From: an uncultured Coriobacteriaceae bacterium
GTDB taxonomy: Bacteria; Actinomycetota; Coriobacteriia; Coriobacteriales; Atopobiaceae
DNA: 64,000 bases
Assembly: GCA_902793195.1 (NCBI GenBank)
Contig: CADBCS010000020.1
Span: forward strand, 1 to 64,000
Direction of reading: 5' to 3'
Shown here: positions 15,833-24,066 of the stretch, piece by piece
How the letters are laid out: every line of letters starts with the position of its first letter
Numbering within the stretch: position 1 is the first letter of the stretch
Program-made: the position numbers and the translations under genes
The notes under the pieces: generated by a model
The model's database searches: none
The model's input: only the letters and a program-made list of their open reading frames with translations
What the model was told of the DNA's origin: nothing

Positions 15833-15953
15833 TTAGTCGCCGCTCGCCTTCCTCTCGGTCAGGATGCGGTTGACGAACGCGCCCGCTATGATGATGTAGC
15901 CCGTAAGGTACATCCAGAGCAGGACCATCGCCACCGTGCCGATGCTGCGTGGC
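15833..15953 (-). pseudogene. C-terminal fragment of a YihY-type membrane protein
   Basis: RSIGTVAMVLLWMYLTGYII then IAGAFVNRILTERKASGD closely matches the last helix and tail of the intact YihY protein at 26869-27720 (GSIGAVAMLLFWMYLAGYII, MAGAFVNRVLAEREAD). Nothing upstream of about 15953 matches. A 36-codon remnant with its own TAA. The remaining sequence of 15746-16237 shows no gene. Confidence 0.75.
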
Positions 15954-16237
15954 GGACGCCGAGGGCACGTGCCATCTCGCATACATGGGTGGTAGTCCTC
16001 GCCGCGATGGTTGGCGGCGGCGCCAAGGACTACCACATCACGAGAGCACCGCCGCCCACCATCGCGTTCTCGTATGGTGGTCAAGCCCTCGAGGACATTC
16101 GATCCGAACGTCGTGGTCGTAGCTTTGACCACGCGTCAGAAATATCAACGCACTGCACGAGGGGATTATCCGTACGGTTTAAGTCGTATTAACCAAGGGG
16201 TGAGCGAGCGACCAGTTTGTGATTATGTGTTGGGGAA

Positions 16238-16780
16238 TCATAGGTCTGGCTCTACCTTTCTGTTCACGTTCAGTATCCAGCGAGGGTTGATGTTGGAGGT
16301 ACGGCTGTCATGCGGAGAGAGGAGCGACGGGTGCGCCGCCGTGCCGGTGGCGAGTGGCTCCAGGGCCTCGAGTCCCTCCTCACACGCAATTTCGTCTAGA
16401 ATCCACCCCACCCGGCGTATCGCGGCGTCCGAGTGCGCCGGCGCGGAGGCGAGCACGTCCGCGAGGTAGCCAGCATTCTCCCATGCGAGCTCGGCAATCA
16501 CGGTGGCCGCGTTGTCGAGGCCTCCCGCCTCGTCGACATCCTCGGCGACGTCGAGCGTGGTCGCCCCTGCGGTCGACGCGGTGAGCATACCCGAGGGCAT
16601 GGCCACCCGCGTCGTGGGGACGAGCCCCACGGTCCTTCGCGTGAGGAAGTGTAGGTGGGACCTGCCGACCGTACGATTCGCGATATGCCTGCCGGTCGCC
16701 ACTTGGACTACCTGCGGGGCCTGGTGGCTCGCGCCGTGCAGGGTGGCCGCGCTCACTTCGAAGTCAGTGCGCCTGTTCAA
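16238..16780 (-). pseudogene. AbiEi-type antitoxin lacking its N-terminal DNA-binding domain
   Basis: The frame encodes SAATLHGASHQAPQVVQVAT, then VGRSHLHFLTRR, EDVDEAGGLDNAATVIAELA and the terminal NPRWILNVNRKVEPDL. These are landmarks of the central and C-terminal domains of AbiEi (type IV toxin-antitoxin antitoxin, nucleotidyltransferase-toxin partner). The usual ~80-residue winged-helix N-terminus is missing: the frame enters the family near the start of the central domain, immediately next to the end of the neighbouring HEAT-like gene, and only a TTG without a ribosome site is available. No AbiEii toxin follows downstream. A truncated orphan. Confidence 0.72.
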
Positions 16781-17727
16781 AAGCGCTCAGAGACGCGCTC
16801 CTCGTACTCGTTTCCGCACCCTTCGCAGACATAGCGCCTCGTGCCGTAGCAGTGCTCGCCATGCTCGCGAACGTCGTCGCTCACGCACACCCAGTGGTGG
16901 AGTTGCCCGTCCCGGCACGGCAGGTTCTGCAGCTTCCGAGCCGCGGCCTCGCGCACCTCGTCGTCTGCGGTTTCCATCGCGAGTTTCCCGAGCAGGTCGA
17001 TGTTGGCTATGCCCGTGCGGCTCCCACCCTTGCCGCTCCTCGTCGTGCCGATGGCCGCGATGCGCAGGGCACGTCGCGCTTTGCCGTCGCTTGCTATGCG
17101 GTAGAGCAGCTGATCGTCTTCCAGGTCCCTCACTACGCACACTGCGGAGTACTCGTCGATTGAGTCCTCACGCGCGAGCATCCGGTAGGCGCCGTCGCCC
17201 CCGAGCTCCAGGAGGCGGGCCAGAGCATGCTCGCGTACGGCCGGCAGACCCTCTAGCTTCGACCTGCCAAAGCGCTCTTCGACAGCTGCGTCGTCCATCA
17301 TCGCAATCTGCGAGAGGAGCTCGGGGTCTTCCATGCCGTCGATCTTGCGAATGTGCGCCTTGGTTGCTTCGCGGTGTGCCTTGACGACTGCGCTGCTGTG
17401 CTTTTGCTTTAGATCCCAGTTGGGCATTCCGTTCGCGTCCAGGTTCTCGGGCCTGCTCAGGAAGTCGCCGAGGAAGTCGACGTCGTCGACGTTGCTCGCG
17501 GCCAGGATGCGCACGTCCCTGTCGCCGTGGGACGACGCGAGCTCGCGCCAGTAGCCCTCGTCGCACATGCCCTTGCCCGATAGCTTGCGTGCCGCGTATA
17601 GGCGTGCGCTGGCGAGGCGCGCCTCGCGCACGATTCGGACCAGGGTGGCTTCGTCCTCGGTTTTCGAGACGCCCTTCGAGGCGGTGTTGACGTTCCTACT
17701 CATCCACGCCGGCTTGAACAGTCCCAT
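16777..17727 (-). CDS. HEAT-like repeat protein with C-terminal zinc ribbon (paralogue 3)
   Basis: 316 aa starting MGLFKPAWM. Ala/Leu/Glu-rich helical repeats fill residues 20-275 (for example ALARLLELGGDGAYRMLARE, ADDEVREAAARKLQNLPCRD). The C-terminus has a HHWVC...RRYVCEGCGNEYEE ribbon that could hold zinc. The ribosome site GAGGAG overlaps the stop region of the upstream paralogue 13 bases away, so it is the last gene of a three-gene operon. Such proteins usually act as scaffolds; no partner or enzyme domain is visible. Confidence 0.8.
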   Translation of the reverse strand: MGLFKPAWMSRNVNTASKGVSKTEDEATLVRIVREARLASARLYAARKLSGKGMCDEGYWRELASSHGDRDVRILAASNVDDVDFLGDFLSRPENLDANGMPNWDLKQKHSSAVVKAHREATKAHIRKIDGMEDPELLSQIAMMDDAAVEERFGRSKLEGLPAVREHALARLLELGGDGAYRMLAREDSIDEYSAVCVVRDLEDDQLLYRIASDGKARRALRIAAIGTTRSGKGGSRTGIANIDLLGKLAMETADDEVREAAARKLQNLPCRDGQLHHWVCVSDDVREHGEHCYGTRRYVCEGCGNEYEERVSERF

Positions 17728-17740
17728 GATTGCTGGCTCC

Positions 17741-18661
17741 TCACATGTCTCGCAGCTCGCGCAGGGTTATGGAGAAATCCTCGTCCTTGCGCTTCGTGCC
17801 GCCCGGATCGTCTTGGTCGCAAACACTGCATTCGTACCAGCCGATGCTATCCCCCCAGTAATCGGAGCAGCTGCTCCGACTGCGAACGGACCCGACGGTG
17901 CCGCAATGTGGGCAGCAGCGCTCGTCGAGCGCAGGGTCGTCGTCGGGCAGGAGGCTGGCCGCCTTCTGCTTTAGCGGCTTGCCGAAAGCCGCGGTGCTCA
18001 GTATGGCCAGAATACGGTCGCGGTCTTCGGGAAACGCCATGTCGTCGAGGTCGTGCATGATGTTGCGGGAGGCCTTCTCGCTCTGCACGAGCATGCTCCA
18101 CTCGAACGGCGGTCGTTCCACGCGCTCGTAGGCGTTTACAACCGCCTCCTTTATAACTGGATCGCCACCGCCCTCATAGGGCCCGCGCTTCACCTTTCCC
18201 AGATAGATGTCGCGGTACTGATCCATGAGCCCGACCAGCAGCTCGCGGTCGCCCACCTTGCCGAGCGCGGCCGCCCTCACCGAGGCGTCCTGACCGCCAT
18301 CGTCGTGCACGGTTGCCGCGACCTCCGCCAATAGCGCCTCGTCCGACATCATGCGCACGGCCTCCAGCCTAATGTCCCCAACGTTGGGATGGGGGCCGCA
18401 TTTCGCAACGTCGCACAGTTCCCGCTCGGTCGCCCCCTCTAGGGCGGCCTTTCGCACCTTGAGGGGAACGTACCTTGACGTGCTCGCAACATCAAGACGA
18501 ACGAGCCTGTTCTGGATCTTCGAGGCGGCGCGCAGTTGCACGCTTGCGTGCGGACACTCCGTGGCAATCTGGAACAGCGTCTCGTCATCGCATACCTTGT
18601 CGAGCGCTCGCATTGCCCTCGCCTCGTTCTTGCCCATCCACGCTGGCTTGAAGAGTCCCAT
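17741..18661 (-). CDS. HEAT-like repeat protein with C-terminal zinc ribbon (paralogue 2)
   Basis: 306 aa, beginning MGLFKPAWMGKNEARAMRAL. Helical repeats (LFQIATECPHASVQLRAASK, VRKAALEGATERELCDVAK) are followed by a C-terminal ribbon CCPHCGTVGS ... YECSVCDQDD. Its start is nearly identical to that of the downstream paralogue, but the bodies have diverged. 18 bases separate it from paralogue 1. Confidence 0.8.
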   Translation of the reverse strand: MGLFKPAWMGKNEARAMRALDKVCDDETLFQIATECPHASVQLRAASKIQNRLVRLDVASTSRYVPLKVRKAALEGATERELCDVAKCGPHPNVGDIRLEAVRMMSDEALLAEVAATVHDDGGQDASVRAAALGKVGDRELLVGLMDQYRDIYLGKVKRGPYEGGGDPVIKEAVVNAYERVERPPFEWSMLVQSEKASRNIMHDLDDMAFPEDRDRILAILSTAAFGKPLKQKAASLLPDDDPALDERCCPHCGTVGSVRSRSSCSDYWGDSIGWYECSVCDQDDPGGTKRKDEDFSITLRELRDM

Positions 18662-18679
18662 GGAAGCCCCTCCTTCTCC

Positions 18680-19609
18680 TTAGGAGCTGCCCTTGAGCTC
18701 GATGCCGCACTTTCGGCAGCGTTTCACCCAATCGATGGTGTGGTAGCCCTCGGTGTACGGGCCGAGGGCGTTGTTGTCCTCCTCCGAGATGGTTACCCAC
18801 TCATGGGCCTTCCCGTCGGTGCAGGGCAGCTCGGTCAGCCGCTTCATTGCTACCTCGGGAATGATCTGGAACGGATCCTTCGCCCCCATCAACTCGCGGA
18901 GGAGGTCGGCGTTGTCCATGTGCGCCATCACGCTTTGCCGGGCCTTGTAGTGCAGGTCTCCCTCGAGGACGAGGCGGTCGAGCACGCCCTTGTCGCGGAT
19001 CGAGGAGACGGCGAGCTCGAAGTCGCTGTCGTCGGGCGCCCTTAGGATGATCTCGGCAAGCCCGTCATCGTCACCCAGTTCGGCCAGCCGCTCAACGGCC
19101 GCCCTCCTCAACGACCGCGCCGAGTTCTCGAGGTCTTCGTACTGGTAGGATCTGTGGTCGATGTACCATGACCACCGGGAGGTGTCCTCCTTCGGGTCGT
19201 ACACGCCCAGGCCAACGAGGCACACGGCGTCGTCCATCTCGGGCACCTCCGATGCCAGGGCGTCCAGCTCCAGCTTCTTGACGGAGAGAAGCTGCTTGGC
19301 GACCTCGCGCTTATCGGCGTATATGAAATTCGGCAGGTCGCGATCCAAGACAGAATCGAGCGTCGCGAGGTCGTCGACTCGCCTGCCCGCGCTTGTAACG
19401 AGCTCCGCGTCGTCCGAGGTCAGCGCGACCTCGCGAAAGAGCTCCTGGTCGTCGAGCTTTACCATCGCGGCCACGCGCGCCCTGCTCGTTGGCGCTTCCG
19501 CCATGATGCGGCGCAAGGTTTCGGGGTCATCCACCTTGGCAACGGCCCGCGCGGCCTTGTATTCGTCTTCGCCCATCCACGGCTTAAACAGCTTGTCGAG
19601 AAATCCCAT
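18680..19609 (-). CDS. HEAT-like repeat protein with C-terminal zinc ribbon (paralogue 1)
   Basis: 309 aa, MGFLDKLFKPWMGEDEYKAA, a variant of the N-terminal tag shared by all three. Repeats include ETLRRIMAEAPTSRARVAAM and LRRAAVERLAELGDDDGLAE. The end carries HEWVTISEEDN ... KRCRKCGIELKGS; only one CxxC pair is present, with a His at HEW as a possible further ligand. First gene of the operon; AAGGAGG precedes ATG 19609. Confidence 0.8.
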   Translation of the reverse strand: MGFLDKLFKPWMGEDEYKAARAVAKVDDPETLRRIMAEAPTSRARVAAMVKLDDQELFREVALTSDDAELVTSAGRRVDDLATLDSVLDRDLPNFIYADKREVAKQLLSVKKLELDALASEVPEMDDAVCLVGLGVYDPKEDTSRWSWYIDHRSYQYEDLENSARSLRRAAVERLAELGDDDGLAEIILRAPDDSDFELAVSSIRDKGVLDRLVLEGDLHYKARQSVMAHMDNADLLRELMGAKDPFQIIPEVAMKRLTELPCTDGKAHEWVTISEEDNNALGPYTEGYHTIDWVKRCRKCGIELKGSS

Positions 19610-19790
19610 GTCGGCCTCCTTCCTTCCCGCGTAACCGATCGGCGGGACGATATGATTGTAGAGGATGATGGTCGGGCCTGGTGTCCGGCATGAGTGATTG
19701 CCGTCCGCGCGGGCATTGAGCGCTCGTTTTTATAACCGGTCCTGTATGCTGGCTGTATACCATCTTGGAATCAACGCGAGCGAGGACACC

Positions 19791-21101
19791 ATGTGTAGGA
19801 CATTTCGACTGACGACCTTAATTGTGGCGCTACTCATGACGATGTTCCTCGTGGCATGTAAAGATAAGGAATTCGAGGAGGCGACCATCGAAGTGCTGAG
19901 GCCCGCGGAATACGCGGCCACCGGCACGACGCCAGTTGAGTACGTTCGCTGTACCGCAGAAGACGTCTCCCTTTCGTCGGAGTCCGAACTCGACACGACG
20001 CAGGTCGGTACGCACACGGTGACGCTCAAACTCGAGAAGGGGCGCAACAGCCGCACGGAAGAGGTGGAGATTCCGGTTACGGACACCGCGCCGCCACGCA
20101 TCGAGCTCAAGGAGGGCGAGGTATCCATCGAGATGGGGGAGGAATTGGACCCGGCACAGCTGGTTACGAAGGTCTCCGATCCCGTGGATGGGGAACTCGG
20201 TCTCGTTTCGAGCGCGCCAGAACCCAAGGGCAAACTGGTCGGTGAGGAGGTCTTCTACGATGCGGGGTGGTATCTGGTGTCGGCAGATACCGATCTTAAG
20301 AAGCCGGGAACGCACGATGTCACCATAGATGCAGAGGACAAGCATGGAAACAAAGCCTCAGCGGTTGCCAAGGTCAAGGTTACGGACCCATTGGAGGGCG
20401 TGACCCTACGCCCATCGACCACGGTCCTTGAGTACTCAAAGAAGCCCACCGATCCCGTAAAGCTTGTCTCCTGCTCGGTTGAGGGCGCAAAGGTGACCGC
20501 AAGCAAGCTCGAGCTCAACAAGATCGGTAAGGCCACGGTGGAGTACACCATCGCGAAGGGCGCGAGCACCCACACCCAAAAGGTGGATTTTGAGGTGCGC
20601 GACACAAAGCCGCCCGTAATCACCTTGGCCTCGAATGAGGTTGTGGTGGATTACGGCGCATCCTTCGACCCATACAAGAACGTGAAGTCCGTTGCAGACG
20701 AGGTCGATGGCGGCTTGGCGCGCGTGGATAAGGAGCCGAGCGAGAATGGCGATGGGTGGTACACCGTCACCGGGTCCTGGGACACAGACACGCCATCAAA
20801 GTACTTCCTTACGGCGGTCGCGTGTGACCGAAACGGAAACCGGGTCACGAAGGAGTACAGCCTGGTCGTAAACGAGCCGCCCCAGGAGGAGTCGAGCCCA
20901 GCGGCCGTGCCATTGGCCGCGCCACCGACCGCTGCGGACAACGCCAGCAACTATGTCCTCAATACGAACACGCACAAGTTCCATTACCCCGGTTGCAGGG
21001 ACGTTTCGAGGATGAGCGACGACAACCGACAAGACGTGCACATGACGCGCGACGAGGTCGTCGGGATGGGATACAGCCCGTGCGGGCATTGCAGCCCGTA
21101 G
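19791..21101 (+). CDS. lipoprotein paralogue with Ig-like repeats and Cys-rich tail
   Basis: 436 aa from ATG 19791, lipobox MFLVAC. It is a close copy of the lipoprotein at 12042 along its full length (VTDTAPPRIELKEGEVSIEM, HKFHYPGCRDVSRMS, CGHCSP), differing mainly near residues 130-140 and just before the tail. The flanks also match: GCGCTCG...CCTGTATGCTG upstream and CCGTCGCGGATTCGTGT downstream. A longer open frame begins at 19698, but the lipoprotein signal fixes this start. Together the two copies bracket the 13.4-19.7 kb block. Confidence 0.88.
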   Translation: MCRTFRLTTLIVALLMTMFLVACKDKEFEEATIEVLRPAEYAATGTTPVEYVRCTAEDVSLSSESELDTTQVGTHTVTLKLEKGRNSRTEEVEIPVTDTAPPRIELKEGEVSIEMGEELDPAQLVTKVSDPVDGELGLVSSAPEPKGKLVGEEVFYDAGWYLVSADTDLKKPGTHDVTIDAEDKHGNKASAVAKVKVTDPLEGVTLRPSTTVLEYSKKPTDPVKLVSCSVEGAKVTASKLELNKIGKATVEYTIAKGASTHTQKVDFEVRDTKPPVITLASNEVVVDYGASFDPYKNVKSVADEVDGGLARVDKEPSENGDGWYTVTGSWDTDTPSKYFLTAVACDRNGNRVTKEYSLVVNEPPQEESSPAAVPLAAPPTAADNASNYVLNTNTHKFHYPGCRDVSRMSDDNRQDVHMTRDEVVGMGYSPCGHCSP

Positions 21102-21189
21102 CGTCGCGATGCCGTTGCGGTGCAATTCGCGCGTGGAGCGCCCCAGGCTGCTCGCTGTCTTCCGTCGCGGATTCGTGTTGGCCTGAGAT

Positions 21190-21300
21190 TAAGTGCGTAA
21201 CAAAGTTTGATGTGCATGTAGCTGAAGTTCATAAAAGCGCAGGTAAAGGCCTTGAGTGTTCTAAAGCTGCGTTTTTCTCATCAAACTTGTTACGCACTTA
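21190..21300. mobile_element. 111-bp MITE-like element with 22-bp terminal inverted repeats
   Basis: TAAGTGCGTAACAAAGTTTG at the left and CAAACTTGTTACGCACTTA at the right are near-perfect inverted repeats of about 22 bp; a second, inner hairpin (AAAAGCGCAG / CTGCGTTTTT) lies inside. No coding capacity. The left end alone, decayed, is found after the first lipoprotein at about 13434-13450 (GAGTGCGTGACATTTTGACG). The rest of 21102-21456 has no gene. Confidence 0.6.
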
Positions 21301-21456
21301 GCGACGTGACGCCGCGGCCCCCCGAAGCGTGCAGCCGATGCGGCCCCCGAAGCGTGCCGCCGTCGTGGCCACACGCGCCCACCTCGCCGCTTGACGAACT
21401 CCACCGCACTCCGCTAGGGTGGTACTATTAGCTTAAGCGAATGGGGGAGGCATGCC

Positions 21457-22524
21457 ATGAGAGCACTCAAGATAGTAGGCATCGTGGTCGCAGCAATTGC
21501 GGGTGTCGCCGCGATCGCGACGGCAACGTACGTCGACAACAACCTACACACCGAGGAGCGTCTAATACAGAAGGCGTGCGACGCGGGCTTTGCGGAGCAG
21601 CAGGCCAACGTGGACGGACACACCATCAACTACGCCGAGGGACCCAACAACGGGCCCGCCCTCATGCTCATTCACGGTCAGGGCGTGGAGTGGGAGGACT
21701 ACGCCGCCGTGCTGCCCGAGCTCGCGAAGCGCTACCACGTGTTTGCGGTCGACTGCTTTGGACACGGGGAGTCCGAGCACGACCCCAGCCTATATTCGTG
21801 TGCGACCATCGGAGACGCGCTCGTCTCGTTTGCCAAGAACGTCATTGGCGGCGGGTACATTGTGTCGGGCCATTCGTCGGGTGGCATCCTTGCGGCGTAC
21901 GTTGCGTCTGCAGATACCGCCAACGTGCGTGCGCTCATGCTGGAGGACCCACCGCTGTTCCGCGTGACGCGCGAGGAGGCACAGGAGGGTGCTGGCACGT
22001 TCGCGTGGCATGACGGCTACATCATCGCGCACTCCTTCCTGCAGCAATCCGACGTCAAGGCGTATCCCGCCTGGTACGCGGAGCACAGCTACCTCTTTGG
22101 CCTGTTCGGCGGGCTGCAGACGCTGCTTGCCAAGCAGACCGCGGAGTTCTGCAAAAAGCATCCGGGCGAACACGTGCCAAACGCCTGGGTTCCGCGAGCG
22201 TGGACGCGCGGCATGTACTTTATGGACGACTTCGACCCGCGGTTCGGGGACACGTTCTTCGATGGCAGCTGGATGGAGGGCATAGACCAGGAGGCCATGC
22301 TTCGGGTCATCAAGTGCCCGACGGTGTTCCTCAAGGCCATCACGCGCTACGGGGACGATGGCGTGCTGTATGCGGCCACGTCGGACGAGGACGCCGACCG
22401 GGTGCTCAAGTGCCTGCCGGGTTGCGGCTACATTACGATCGACTCGGGTCACGACATCCACTCCGAGCATCCGGATGCCTTTGTGGAGGCCATCGACAGG
22501 GCTGCTAGTCAGGTCGCGAGCTAG
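21457..22524 (+). CDS. membrane-anchored alpha/beta hydrolase
   Basis: 355 aa. An N-terminal helix (VGIVVAAIAGVAAIATATYV) acts as signal anchor, so the enzyme probably faces outward. The alpha/beta hydrolase fold shows LMLIHGQGVEWEDYAAVLPE (oxyanion loop HGQG), the nucleophile elbow GHSSGG (Ser140), FGHGESEHDPS, and a C-terminal IDSGHDIHSEHP with the probable catalytic His. A large lid region (about 170-270) contains many aromatic residues. Substrate not predictable; lone gene with GGGGGAGG ahead of ATG. Confidence 0.85.
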   Translation: MRALKIVGIVVAAIAGVAAIATATYVDNNLHTEERLIQKACDAGFAEQQANVDGHTINYAEGPNNGPALMLIHGQGVEWEDYAAVLPELAKRYHVFAVDCFGHGESEHDPSLYSCATIGDALVSFAKNVIGGGYIVSGHSSGGILAAYVASADTANVRALMLEDPPLFRVTREEAQEGAGTFAWHDGYIIAHSFLQQSDVKAYPAWYAEHSYLFGLFGGLQTLLAKQTAEFCKKHPGEHVPNAWVPRAWTRGMYFMDDFDPRFGDTFFDGSWMEGIDQEAMLRVIKCPTVFLKAITRYGDDGVLYAATSDEDADRVLKCLPGCGYITIDSGHDIHSEHPDAFVEAIDRAASQVAS

Positions 22525-22557
22525 CGCAGGGCAACACGACCGGGCAGGACATCCCCT

Positions 22558-22605
22558 AACGCCAACTACCTCGTGGACGAACTGCTCAGGCGCGACGGCA
22601 TAGGG
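22558..22605 (+). pseudogene. fragment of a DUF3791 gene 3' end
   Basis: ANYLVDELLRRDGIG read here matches ANYLVDELLRRNGMG of the DUF3791 gene at 23035-23292 at DNA level over about 48 bases. It shows that an extra copy of this cluster once lay just upstream. Confidence 0.5.
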
Positions 22606-22624
22606 CCCTATTGGGCAGTACCTC

Positions 22625-22652
22625 TTGGCGAGAACTGCGGCCGTGGTACGAT
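22625..22652 (+). promoter_or_regulatory. candidate promoter of the DUF3791 cluster
   Basis: TTGGCG 22625-22630, 16-base spacer, and TACGAT 22647-22652 with a preceding TGG (extended -10), 40 bases before the ATG. Confidence 0.45.
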
Positions 22653-22692
22653 GTACTCGTCTCATGACAAAGCGGAGAGGGGGCGACGCCGC

Positions 22693-22917
22693 ATGTCGAC
22701 AAACGATAAGGACAAAGTTTTCTTTGTGGTCTGGGTGCTCAACAAGGCGGCTCAGGCGTGGGAGAAGACACCGTCTGAGGTATATCGTCTTCTACAAGAG
22801 GCAGACATCGTCAGTGACTATCTGATGGGCTTCTACGACGTGGCGCATACCATGGGGGAGCGTGCCATCATCGATGATCTTGAGGTCCTCGCTGCGCGTA
22901 AGGGGCTCGCTGTATGA
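22693..22917 (+). CDS. DUF3791 family protein
   Basis: 74 aa, ATG 22693. DKVFFVVWVLNKAAQAWEKT then SEVYRLLQEADIVSDYLMGF and YDVAHTMGERAIIDDLE are the recognised DUF3791 pattern. The family is small and helical, encoded in pairs around DUF3990 genes; function not established. It overlaps the DUF3990 remnant by four bases. Confidence 0.85.
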   Translation: MSTNDKDKVFFVVWVLNKAAQAWEKTPSEVYRLLQEADIVSDYLMGFYDVAHTMGERAIIDDLEVLAARKGLAV

Positions 22918-23033
22918 TTCTGTATCATGGCTCAACCGTTGCCATTCCAAATCCAGATCCCACTCTGTCTCGTTCGAACCTCGACTTTGGACGAGATCAG
23001 AAACTGCGCTATACGCGCCATTGGGAGGTGTGA
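22914..23033 (+). pseudogene. DUF3990 gene with large internal deletion
   Basis: ATG 22914 gives MILYHGSTVAIPNPDPTLSR then SNLDFG, the standard DUF3990 opening, but the next residues (RDQKLRYTRHWEV, stop) correspond to the family's C-terminal end. About 100 central residues are missing while frame, start and stop survive. DUF3990 proteins are thought to have an ADP-ribosyltransferase-like fold; this product of 39 residues would lack the active core. Confidence 0.7.
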
Positions 23034-23034
23034 C

Positions 23035-23292
23035 GTGCCAACAATGGATGAGCACACAATCGCGGCAGCCGAGCAGTTGCGTCTCACTCACCTTGAGTCA
23101 CAGGTCGTGGACGTGCTCGTCGCCAAAACGGGAATGAGTGCCGCCCAGGCGCTTGACTGCTGGTACCGTAGTGACCTGTCGGTGAGCGTTGAGCGAAACG
23201 ACTACGGCCTCCAGTATCTTGACGCCAACTATCTCGTGGACGAGCTGCTGAGACGTAACGGCATGGGGTCCCGCCGTCACAGCACACCTTGA
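23035..23292 (+). CDS. second DUF3791-type small protein
   Basis: 85 aa from GTG 23035, chosen because GGGAGGTG lies about seven bases upstream; ATG 23044 is an alternative. MDEHTIAAAEQLRLTHLESQ and DVLVAKTGMSAAQALDCWYR fit the longer DUF3791-like partner that normally follows DUF3990. It ends SRRHSTP after the NYLVDELLRR motif. Begins one base after the stop of the DUF3990 remnant. Confidence 0.7.
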   Translation: MPTMDEHTIAAAEQLRLTHLESQVVDVLVAKTGMSAAQALDCWYRSDLSVSVERNDYGLQYLDANYLVDELLRRNGMGSRRHSTP

Positions 23293-23387
23293 TGAGGCAT
23301 AATCAGGAATTGTGTCCAATCAGGTGACCTCTTGTGGGGTTCTCGGTTACCATTGACTCACCCGCATTACGCTAGAAGGAGCAAAAG

Positions 23388-23684
23388 ATGATTGATGGAA
23401 AGTACAATATTGAGGTCGACGTCCCCTTTGGCCGCAAGGAAGGCACGGTCGACTTGCGTACGGAGGGCGAAACCGCAATTGCCGACATCGACGCGCCGAT
23501 TGTTGGCAGGCAGCACGTTGAGGGCCATGCCGACGGCGACACGTTTACGGCCGATGGGTCGGGCAAGGTCAAGTTCGTGGGCAAGGTTGACTACACCCTT
23601 ACGGGCGAGGTCAAGGGTGACGACCTCCACATCGACATCAACTCCAACAAGGGCGATTTCAAGCTGGATGGCAAGCGCGCCTAA
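23388..23684 (+). CDS. small beta-rich conserved protein, 98 aa
   Basis: ATG 23388 follows GAAGGAGC. Sequence is acidic, Gly-rich and predicted all beta (KYNIEVDVPFGRKEGTVDLR, GKVKFVGKVDYTLTGEVKGD), with regular alternation like a small lipocalin-type or SCP2-like sheet protein. It lacks signal peptide, cysteines and membrane segments. Function unknown. Confidence 0.75.
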   Translation: MIDGKYNIEVDVPFGRKEGTVDLRTEGETAIADIDAPIVGRQHVEGHADGDTFTADGSGKVKFVGKVDYTLTGEVKGDDLHIDINSNKGDFKLDGKRA

Positions 23685-23689
23685 CGCAT

Positions 23690-23960
23690 CCCATCGCACG
23701 GCCACACTCCGCTCGTAGAGTTGTTGCGACAGGAGGCTGGCCGACGAGAGGAACATGCCGCTTGTGAGCACGGCAAACCTCGGGCCATAGTCGACCGCAT
23801 CGTCGGTGGCATCCACCTTGCCATCTGCGTTACGGTCGGTTTTTTTACGTGACGGTCGTGCGCTGAACCGTGAGCGTATCCTCCGTATGCAAGGCGCTCT
23901 CGCCGCATGCGAGCGCGACCCAGGTGCCTAGCGCGACACACAGCCTTGGGTTCCTTGTGA
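23690..23960 (-). other. possible frameshifted remnant of a small secreted protein
   Basis: A minus-strand frame from about 23955 encodes MHRITRNPRLCVALGTWVAL then ACGESALHTEDTLTVQ before a stop in an A7 run near 23836-23842. In another frame just beyond, DRNADGKVDATDDAVDYGPR resembles a dockerin/EF-hand calcium loop. A single slip in the A run would join part of them. No ribosome site and no full homologue recognised; may be chance. Confidence 0.2.
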
Positions 23961-24066
23961 TGCGATGCATTCCCGAGTCCTTTCCGTTGGTCTAGTATCT
24001 TTTTTTAATATCATAGACATAGCGTATACTTTGAGCAGTGTGGACAGACGAACGAGGGAGTATGGC

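Noticed and set aside
22927..23292. Longer start for the second DUF3791 gene (22927)
   Set aside because: Would overlap the DUF3990 remnant in another frame; GTG 23035 has the ribosome site.
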